Of a DNA stretch of 6,562 nt, positions 1 through 6,562 are shown piece after piece. Source of the DNA: Pseudomonadota bacterium (GTDB taxonomy: Bacteria; Pseudomonadota; Alphaproteobacteria; Azospirillales; Azospirillaceae); assembly GCA_023412175.1 (NCBI GenBank), contig JAEYOB010000534.1:1-6562 (forward strand), in the 5' to 3' direction. Every line of letters begins with the position of its first letter. Position 1 is the stretch's first letter. Both the position numbers and the translations under genes were made by a program. The notes below the pieces were generated by a model. It was not told the origin of the DNA, made no database searches, and was given only the letters and a program-made list of their open reading frames with translations.

Positions 1-562
1 CGTCGACGCCGGCCTCCGGCCACACCGGCGTCACCAGCGTCACCGAATCGGCGTGGCTGTCGAAGATGGCGACGATGCTGGGCCGCGTCATGATGGCGTC
101 GGGGATGTCCAGCTCGTCCGGATTGTCGTCCGGCAGCCGCTCCATCAGCCGCACCATGTCGTAGGTGAGATAGCCGAACAGGCCCGCCGCCATGGGCGGC
201 AGCTCGGCCGGCAGGTCGATGCGGCTCTCGGCGATGAGTGCGCGCAGCGTGTCCAGCGGCTTGCCCGGCAGCGGCTGGTAGGCATTGGCGTCGTAGAGCG
301 CGCGGCGGTTGATCTCGGCGCCCTCGCGGCGGCAGCGCCACACCACGTCCGGCTTGAAGCCGATCACCGAATAGCGGTCGCGGCGCGAGCCGTGCCCGCG
401 CTCGGCCGACTCCAGGAGGAACCCGAAGGGCCGCCCGTCCGCCAGCTTGAGGTAGGCGGAGACGGGCGTCTCCAGGTCGCTCACCAGCGTGGTCCACACC
501 ACCTGCGGCCGCCCGGCAACGTAGGCGAGGTCGAAGGCGGTGAAATCGGGCAGGACCTTCAC
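1..562 (-). CDS. trpE: Anthranilate synthase component I, N-terminal part (runs off the left edge)
   Basis: This is the large subunit of anthranilate synthase, which with a glutamine amidotransferase partner turns chorismate into anthranilate, the first committed step of tryptophan synthesis in the cytoplasm. I translated 187 codons from a GTG at 562-560. A GCGGAG Shine-Dalgarno-like stretch lies about 10 nt upstream of it. The N-terminal regulatory domain is recognisable: LLES at residues 49-52 is the conserved motif that helps bind feedback-inhibiting tryptophan, followed by RYSVIG at 63-68 and GYLTYDMVRLMERLP at 130-144. The catalytic chorismate-binding domain lies outside the window, so it cannot be seen whether this is a stand-alone TrpE or a TrpE-G fusion. 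The start is only 22 bp behind the ppiD stop, which suggests co-transcription from the ppiD promoter. The paralogue PabB is the main alternative; the LLES motif and the N-terminal sequence favour TrpE. Confidence 0.92.
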   Translation of the reverse strand, partial: MKVLPDFTAFDLAYVAGRPQVVWTTLVSDLETPVSAYLKLADGRPFGFLLESAERGHGSRRDRYSVIGFKPDVVWRCRREGAEINRRALYDANAYQPLPGKPLDTLRALIAESRIDLPAELPPMAAGLFGYLTYDMVRLMERLPDDNPDELDIPDAIMTRPSIVAIFDSHADSVTLVTPVWPEAGVD

Positions 563-584
563 GGGACGGACTCCGCTGGGGGTG

Positions 585-2468
585 TTACGGGGTGGCGTAC
601 ATCTGGGCGATGCGGTCGTTGTACACCGTGACCGGGAACTCCTTCTGGAGCGCCTGGGCGAACTCGTTCATCAGGTCGCCTTCCAGACCGCGCGTCACGG
701 CGGCCTCGACCTGGGCGAGGTCGGCGTCCTTGGCGGCCGGATCGGCGGCGATGATCTCGCGGAGCCGGGCGACCAGCTGCGCGTCGCCCGAGGCGCCGGA
801 GACCACGTCGTCGGGCTTCGCCTCGAACAGGCGGCCGACCATCTCCGGCGTCAGACCGGTGGCGTTCTGGGCGCTGCGGGTGAAGGGCTGAGTCATGGCG
901 ACGCTGGCGCCGGCCACGTCGGCCACCACCTGGGCGGCGGCGTCCTTGCTGGCCTTCAGCCGCTCGCCGACCTGCTTGGCGATTTCCGCGGCCTTGCGGG
1001 CGCGCTCGTCGTCCTGCCAGCCGGCGATCACCGCGTCGCGCACCTCGGCCAGCGGCTTCACCGCGGCCGGGGTGACGGAGTCGACGCGCACGGCGAAGAA
1101 GGCGCCGGACTTGCCCTCGGTCAGATGGCTCGACGCACCGGAACTCAGGCCGAAGGCGGTCTGGACGATCTGCGGCAGGTCGGCGCCGCCGGTCACCGCG
1201 GTACCGTCCGGGGCCTTGCCGGTGCTGTCCACTGCCGGGACCTTCACGAGGTTCAGGCCCTGGCCCTGCGCCAGATCCTCCAGCGTGGCGCCGCCGGCAA
1301 GGCGGTCGTCCAGGCGATTCGACGCCTCGTAGAGCTGGTCGATAGCGCGTTCCTTCTTCAACTCGGTGCGCAGTTGCTCCTTCACCTCGTCGAATGCCCG
1401 TTCGGAAGGCGGCTGGATGGCGGTGACCGACAGCACGTGCCAGCCGAAGGCGCTCTTCACCGGCTCGCTCACCTCGCCCTGCTTCAGGGCGAAGGCGGCG
1501 TCGCCGATTTCCGGCAGCTCATCCTTGCGGGTGTTGTCCAGGGTGACGGCTTCCGCGCCGTTCGCCTTGGCGGCGTCGGTCAGCGAGCCCGTCTTGGCGG
1601 CCTCGGCGACCGCCTTCGCCTTGGTCTCGTCGTCCAGCACCACCATGGAGAGGCTGCGGCGCTCGGGCGTGATGTAGTCGCCGCTGCGCTCGTCATAGGC
1701 TGTGCGCACCTGCTCGTCGGTGACCTCGACGTCCTTGGCGACGGCGTCGGCCGTCAGCTCGACGTAGGTGAGGCCGCGGAACTCCGGCGCGGTGAAGCGC
1801 ACCTGGTGGTCCTCGTAGTAGCGCAGTTGCGCCGCCTCGTCCGGGGTGCCGACCTCCTTGACGCTGGAGTTCGGGATGGTGACGACCTCGGCCACGCGCT
1901 TCTCGTCGCGGTAGCGGTACAGATCCTCCACCAGCGGCTTTGGCGCCACCGTGCCGGCGCCGACCGCCGAGGCGATCACGCCGCGCGCGATCTCGCGCCG
2001 CATCAGCGCGGTGTAGCCCTGCTCCGTCAGGTTGTTCTGGCGCAGCACGGCCGCGAACTGGGCGCGGTCGAACTGGCCGTTGGCGGCGCGGAAGGACGGT
2101 TCCTCGGCGATGCGCTGACGGATCGTATCGTCGCCCACCAGGATGCCGGCGCGATCCGCCGCAAGGTCGTACAGCGTGCGCTGCACCAGCGTCGACACCG
2201 CCTGGTCGAGAAGGCCGAACTGGCGCGCCTGCTCCACCGTCAGTTCGCCGCCGAACATCGGGCGCAGACGGTCGATCTGGCGGCGGAACTCCGTGTCCAG
2301 GTCGTTGCGGGTGATCTCCACCTTGCCGACCTCGGCCACCACGTTGCTGGGGGCGGTCGATCGGTTGATGACGTCCTCGATGCCCCAGACAGCGAAGCTG
2401 GCGATGAGGTGGACGAACAGGATCTTGACGACCCACGAGCCGGCGGTGTTGCGGATGGACTGAAGCAT
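585..2468 (-). CDS. ppiD: Membrane-anchored periplasmic peptidylprolyl isomerase-like chaperone, PpiD/SurA type
   Basis: The 627-residue protein fits the PpiD family (about 620 residues), a periplasmic folding factor anchored in the inner membrane near the Sec translocon. The chosen ATG gives the family's start: a short basic cytoplasmic end, then one membrane segment at about residues 12-30 (WVVKILFVHLIASFAVWGI). A SurA-like N-terminal chaperone region follows to about 170. A parvulin-type domain spans about 230-351 and ends in GEVSEPVKSAFGWHVLSV (331-348), the typical parvulin C-terminal strand. The first catalytic-type strand, where active parvulins have a histidine (A-x-H-I-L), reads RSLSMVVLDD here (271-280), so isomerase activity is doubtful, as reported for E. 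coli PpiD. A helical C-terminal region (about 475-627) completes it. No clear Shine-Dalgarno precedes the ATG; the position of the membrane anchor decides the start. An in-frame extension upstream, across the promoter and antisense to tpiA, is not credible. Confidence 0.92.
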   Translation of the reverse strand: MLQSIRNTAGSWVVKILFVHLIASFAVWGIEDVINRSTAPSNVVAEVGKVEITRNDLDTEFRRQIDRLRPMFGGELTVEQARQFGLLDQAVSTLVQRTLYDLAADRAGILVGDDTIRQRIAEEPSFRAANGQFDRAQFAAVLRQNNLTEQGYTALMRREIARGVIASAVGAGTVAPKPLVEDLYRYRDEKRVAEVVTIPNSSVKEVGTPDEAAQLRYYEDHQVRFTAPEFRGLTYVELTADAVAKDVEVTDEQVRTAYDERSGDYITPERRSLSMVVLDDETKAKAVAEAAKTGSLTDAAKANGAEAVTLDNTRKDELPEIGDAAFALKQGEVSEPVKSAFGWHVLSVTAIQPPSERAFDEVKEQLRTELKKERAIDQLYEASNRLDDRLAGGATLEDLAQGQGLNLVKVPAVDSTGKAPDGTAVTGGADLPQIVQTAFGLSSGASSHLTEGKSGAFFAVRVDSVTPAAVKPLAEVRDAVIAGWQDDERARKAAEIAKQVGERLKASKDAAAQVVADVAGASVAMTQPFTRSAQNATGLTPEMVGRLFEAKPDDVVSGASGDAQLVARLREIIAADPAAKDADLAQVEAAVTRGLEGDLMNEFAQALQKEFPVTVYNDRIAQMYATP

Positions 2469-2491
2469 GGTGCCCGGTAAAGCGCAGAAAA

Positions 2492-2511
2492 ATCGGCCGG
2501 GATCGGCCAGG
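2492..2511. repeat. Abutting 10-bp direct repeat at the predicted ppiD transcription start
   Basis: ATCGGCCGGG (2492-2501) is followed without a gap by ATCGGCCAGG (2502-2511), 9 of 10 bases identical. The pair covers roughly +1 to +20 of the predicted ppiD transcript. The period is close to one helical turn, which would suit a protein bound on one face of the DNA. In DNA this GC-rich it may be chance; no known operator is recognised. Confidence 0.5.
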
Positions 2512-2517
2512 AGGCGC

Positions 2518-2546
2518 ATCATAGGAAGCACGGGGAGGCGCGGCAA
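2518..2546 (-). promoter_or_regulatory. Predicted sigma-70 promoter of ppiD(-trpE)
   Basis: On the minus strand a TTGCCG -35 box (2546-2541) is followed after exactly 17 bp by TATGAT (2523-2518), which matches the -10 consensus at 5 of 6 positions. The expected transcription start is near 2511, giving a leader of about 43 nt before the ppiD ATG at 2468. It is the only good promoter I see for ppiD, and probably for trpE as well. Assignment is by eye. Confidence 0.6.
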
Positions 2547-2583
2547 CCGCCGATTTCCCCATGGCTTCGCCCGGTCGGGCGGG

Positions 2584-2612
2584 TTGAACGGGGCGGGGGC
2601 GCTAGCTAGACA
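2584..2612 (+). promoter_or_regulatory. Possible tpiA promoter
   Basis: TTGAAC (2584-2589) and TAGACA (2607-2612) are separated by 17 bp and lie 43 bp upstream of the tpiA start, inside the 186-bp divergent gap. The -35 has TTGA intact but the -10 matches the consensus at only 3 of 6 positions. This is a weak candidate, supported mainly by spacing and position. Confidence 0.3.
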
Positions 2613-2654
2613 CAACGCCACACGACAACCCCGAACGGGAGGAATGGGTCCGCC

Positions 2655-3410
2655 ATGGCCGCACGCCGCAAGCTGATCGCCGGAAACTGGAAGATGAACG
2701 GGCTCAAGGCGGAGGGGCTGCAACTCGCCTCCGACCTCGCCGGGCGCCAGAACGGCGCCCGGGCGGTGCCCTTCGACATGCTGGTCTGCCCGCCGTTCCC
2801 GCTGCTGTTCCCGGTGGGCGAGGCCATCAAGGGCTCGCCGCTGGCGCTCGGCGGCCAGGATTGCTCGCCCAAGCAGAAGGGCGCACACACCGGCGACACC
2901 AGCCCGGCCATGCTGAAGGACGCCGGCTGTGCCTACGCCATCGTTGGCCATTCCGAGCGCCGCCAGGACCACGGCGAGACCGACCAGACCGTCGCCGCCA
3001 AGGCCGCCGCCGCGCACCAGGAGGGCCTCGTCGCCATTGTCTGCGTCGGCGAGACCGAGGCCGAGCGCGAGTCCGGCAAGGCGCAGGAGGTCGTCGGCCG
3101 GCAGATCCGCGGCTCGCTGCCCGACGGCGCCAACGCCGATAACACCGTCGTCGCCTACGAGCCCGTGTGGGCCATCGGCACCGGCAAGGTCGCCACCCCG
3201 CAGGACGTGGCGGACATGCATGCCTTCATTCGCGAAGAGCTGCGCTCCCGCTTGCCGGATGCCGACAAGGTGCGCATCTTGTACGGCGGCTCGGTCAAGC
3301 CGGATAACGCCCAGCAACTGCTGGCGACCGACAACGTCGACGGCGCGCTGGTCGGCGGGGCGTCGCTGAAGGCGGACGATTTCTGGGCGATCGGCACCAG
3401 TTGCCGCTAG
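2655..3410 (+). CDS. tpiA: Triosephosphate isomerase
   Basis: This cytoplasmic enzyme interconverts dihydroxyacetone phosphate and glyceraldehyde 3-phosphate in glycolysis, gluconeogenesis and the Calvin and Entner-Doudoroff-linked routes. The 251 residues are the usual length for a complete TIM barrel. All key residues are visible: N11 and K13 in AGNWKMNG, the electrophile H99 in VGHSERR (97-103), and the catalytic base E169 in AYEPVWAIGTGK (167-178), which also holds the flexible loop 6. The phosphate-binding YGGSV (210-214) and LVGG (232-235) are also present. A GGGAGGA Shine-Dalgarno at 2637-2643 precedes the ATG by about 11-12 nt, slightly long but usable. The gene is divergent from ppiD and starts the plus-strand series tpiA-secG-pyrG. 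Nothing in the protein looks unusual. Confidence 0.98.
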   Translation: MAARRKLIAGNWKMNGLKAEGLQLASDLAGRQNGARAVPFDMLVCPPFPLLFPVGEAIKGSPLALGGQDCSPKQKGAHTGDTSPAMLKDAGCAYAIVGHSERRQDHGETDQTVAAKAAAAHQEGLVAIVCVGETEAERESGKAQEVVGRQIRGSLPDGANADNTVVAYEPVWAIGTGKVATPQDVADMHAFIREELRSRLPDADKVRILYGGSVKPDNAQQLLATDNVDGALVGGASLKADDFWAIGTSCR

Positions 3411-3445
3411 CATCCGGGGTGGATGCGCGTTAAAACGGCGGGGCT

Positions 3446-3482
3446 GCGCGCCCGGGTCCGGTAAGATGGACCCGCGGCGCGC
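3446..3482. other. Strong GC hairpin between tpiA and secG
   Basis: A 14-nt left arm (3446-3459, ending GGGTCC) pairs with a 15-nt right arm (3468-3482, starting GGACCC), with one bulged C and an 8-nt loop (GGTAAGAT). The pairing is strong, but the sequence after it (TCTCGGTTTGGG) has no U-tract. It is therefore not a convincing intrinsic terminator. It may cap the tpiA mRNA 3' end or sit in a tpiA-secG read-through transcript. Confidence 0.6.
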
Positions 3483-3497
3483 TCTCGGTTTGGGCTA

Positions 3498-3511
3498 TCG
3501 GCTTTCGGCTT
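3498..3511. repeat. 7-bp perfect tandem repeat upstream of secG
   Basis: TCGGCTT occurs twice with no gap (3498-3504 and 3505-3511), ending just before the GGGGA ribosome-binding sequence of secG. No function is evident; it could be slippage-derived. Confidence 0.5.
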
Positions 3512-3526
3512 GGGGATTAGACGTTC

Positions 3527-5609
<2,083 letters not shown>

Positions 5610-5617
5610 TCCTTTTG

Positions 5618-5649
5618 CGGGGGAGGCGTTGCCTCCCCCGTTCCGCGTT
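5618..5649 (+). terminator. Probable terminator after pyrG
   Basis: CGGGGGAGGC (5618-5627) and GCCTCCCCCG (5631-5640) form a perfect 10-bp stem with a 3-nt loop GTT, starting 8 bp after the pyrG stop. The following TTCCGCGTT has few consecutive Ts, so termination may be incomplete. The stem is very stable. Confidence 0.6.
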
Positions 5650-5693
5650 CCAGCTTTCCCTTCCTGAAACGAACCCAGGGAGGGAAGGAAACC

Positions 5694-6389
5694 ATGACCG
5701 ACGTTACCATCGACGCCGCCGACGGCGGCCGATTCTCCGCCTATCTCGCCAAGCCCGCGAGCACGCCGGCACCCGGCATCGTCGTCATCCAGGAAATCTT
5801 CGGCGTCAATCAGGTGATGCGCGAGCTGTGCGACGGGTTCGCCGCACAGGGCTATCTGGCCGTCTGTCCGGACCTGTTCTGGCGGCAGGAGCCGGGCGTG
5901 CAGCTCACCGACAAGAGCCAGGACGAATGGAACCGCGCCTTTGTCCTGATGAACGGCATGGACCAGGACAAGGCGGTGGAGGATCTGAAAGCCACGCTCG
6001 GCTGGCTGCGTCAGCAGCCGGAATGCTCGGGCAAGGCGGGAACGGTCGGCTACTGCCTGGGCGGGCGGCTGGCTTTCATGATGGCGACGCGGTCGGCAGC
6101 GGATGCAAACGTCAGCTACTACGGCGTCGGGCTGGATTCGCTGCTGGGTGAACTGGACGGCATCACCAAGCCGCTGCTGATGCATGTGGCCGAACAGGAC
6201 AAGTTCGTGCCGCCGGAGGCGCGCGAGAAGATCGTCGCCGCGGTGCCCCGCAACCCGCGCGTCACGCTGCACGTATACCCTGGCGTCAACCACGCCTTCG
6301 CCCGCGTCGGCGGCGAGCATTGGGACAAGAATGCGGCCGACCTTGCCAACCAGCGGACGGCGGCCTTCTTCAAGCAGCATCTGGGTTGA
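5694..6389 (+). CDS. Dienelactone hydrolase family protein
   Basis: This is a 231-residue alpha/beta hydrolase of the dienelactone hydrolase (carboxymethylenebutenolidase-like) family, expected to be a soluble cytoplasmic esterase or lactonase; the substrate is unknown. The family's Cys-Asp-His machinery is complete. The nucleophile is C121 in GYCLGGR (119-125), where a Cys replaces the usual Ser of alpha/beta hydrolases. The acid is D169 in AEQDKFVP, and H200 lies in GVNHAF (197-202). E34 in VIQEIFGVN is the glutamate that in the Pseudomonas enzyme holds the resting cysteine. A purine-rich GGGAGGGAAGGA (5678-5689) just upstream of the ATG is an excellent ribosome-binding region. The gene lies between pyrG and kdsA, with no aromatic catabolism genes in view, so a role in chloroaromatic breakdown should not be assumed; many genomes carry housekeeping paralogues of unknown role. 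Confidence 0.93.
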   Translation: MTDVTIDAADGGRFSAYLAKPASTPAPGIVVIQEIFGVNQVMRELCDGFAAQGYLAVCPDLFWRQEPGVQLTDKSQDEWNRAFVLMNGMDQDKAVEDLKATLGWLRQQPECSGKAGTVGYCLGGRLAFMMATRSAADANVSYYGVGLDSLLGELDGITKPLLMHVAEQDKFVPPEAREKIVAAVPRNPRVTLHVYPGVNHAFARVGGEHWDKNAADLANQRTAAFFKQHLG

Positions 6390-6420
6390 CCGGGGGACCG
6401 ATTCTCTGGGATGCAGAGGC

Positions 6421-6441
6421 CGGAGGGCGTCATGCCCTCCG
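6421..6441 (+). terminator. Hairpin between the hydrolase gene and kdsA, weak terminator candidate
   Basis: CGGAGGGC (6421-6428) pairs with GCCCTCCG (6434-6441) around the 5-nt loop GTCAT. It ends 9 bp before the AGGAG ribosome-binding site of kdsA, and only CACGTCTT follows, so the U-tract is poor. It could instead be a leader hairpin of kdsA in a read-through transcript. Confidence 0.4.
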
Positions 6442-6461
6442 CACGTCTTCAGGAGTTCGCC

Positions 6462-6562
6462 ATGACCACGCCGCGCGCCGTCCAGATCGGCAACCTCACC
6501 GTCGCCAACGACCGGCCCTTCGTGCTGATCGCCGGCCCCTGCCAGATGGAGAGCCGCGACCA
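6462..6562 (+). CDS. kdsA: 3-deoxy-8-phosphooctulonate (Kdo-8-P) synthase, N-terminal fragment (runs off the right edge)
   Basis: KdsA condenses arabinose 5-phosphate with phosphoenolpyruvate to Kdo 8-phosphate, the precursor of the Kdo sugar in the LPS inner core. I translated 33 codons from the ATG at 6462; AGGAG at 6451-6455 is spaced 6 nt from it. The fragment contains RPFVLIAGPCQMESRD (residues 18-33), the characteristic first strand and substrate-binding start of KdsA. The rest of the TIM-barrel enzyme lies outside the window. The related DAHP synthase family shares the AGPC element, but CQMES and the pyrG neighbourhood point to KdsA. Confidence 0.9.
   Translation, partial: MTTPRAVQIGNLTVANDRPFVLIAGPCQMESRD

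Noticed and set aside
53..631. 192-codon open frame on the plus strand opposite trpE
   Set aside because: It overlaps the trpE coding strand, whose translation shows conserved TrpE motifs; this frame shows none.
540..2480. 646-codon open frame on the plus strand, antisense to ppiD
   Set aside because: It is the mirror image of the ppiD coding frame, has no ribosome-binding site at its start, and has a composition typical of GC-driven antisense frames.
2644..2676. Ten-codon reading frame starting at an ATG directly after the GGGAGGA sequence before tpiA
   Set aside because: The ATG abuts the ribosome-binding sequence with no spacer, so initiation there is unlikely. The sequence fits tpiA at 2655 instead.
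2469..3413. Upstream in-frame extension of ppiD to 3413
   Set aside because: It would cross the ppiD promoter and run antisense through the whole of tpiA. The family N-terminus with its membrane anchor begins at 2468.
3462..3467. TAAGAT in the tpiA-secG hairpin loop as a -10 box for secG
   Set aside because: It matches only 4 of 6 bases and has no -35-like sequence at 16-18 bp upstream (the region is GC-only).

Overview
The window is GC-rich chromosomal DNA that reads as ordinary housekeeping sequence from an alphaproteobacterium. It is most likely from the Rhodospirillales/Azospirillum neighbourhood. This placement rests on protein flavour (TrpE N-terminus, SecG with an Ala/Pro/Gln tail), on the tpiA-secG-pyrG-...-kdsA gene order known from alphaproteobacteria, and on a ppiD-trpE pair divergent from tpiA. 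It is inference from remembered family and gene-order knowledge, with no search run. The kdsA gene implies a Gram-negative outer membrane with Kdo.

Left arm, minus strand, read from about 2550 down to 1: a promoter with good sigma-70 spacing (TTGCCG, 17 bp, TATGAT) drives ppiD, a membrane-anchored periplasmic SurA/parvulin-type folding factor. Only 22 bp after its stop codon comes the GTG start of trpE (anthranilate synthase component I), which runs off the left edge. The two are probably co-transcribed.

Right arm, plus strand, from about 2584 to 6562: tpiA (triosephosphate isomerase), secG (translocon subunit), pyrG (CTP synthase), a dienelactone-hydrolase-family alpha/beta hydrolase, and the first 33 codons of kdsA (Kdo-8-phosphate synthase). 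All are on the same strand with gaps of 72 to 127 bp. Hairpins lie in every one of these gaps. The one after secG has the best terminator shape, and those after pyrG and the hydrolase are weaker terminator candidates. The cluster is therefore better read as a conserved neighbourhood with several partly independent transcripts than as one tight operon.

Functionally the genes cover central carbon metabolism (tpiA), protein export and periplasmic folding (secG, ppiD), CTP supply and Kdo synthesis (pyrG and kdsA, linked because CTP activates Kdo for LPS), and tryptophan synthesis (trpE). No RNA gene, mobile element, CRISPR array, prophage or undescribed defence-like system is visible. No gap between genes exceeds 190 bp. 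The observations worth a second look are modest: the close ppiD-trpE coupling without room for a trp attenuator, a 10-bp tandem repeat at the predicted ppiD transcription start, back-to-back hairpins before pyrG, and the hydrolase sitting between pyrG and kdsA.
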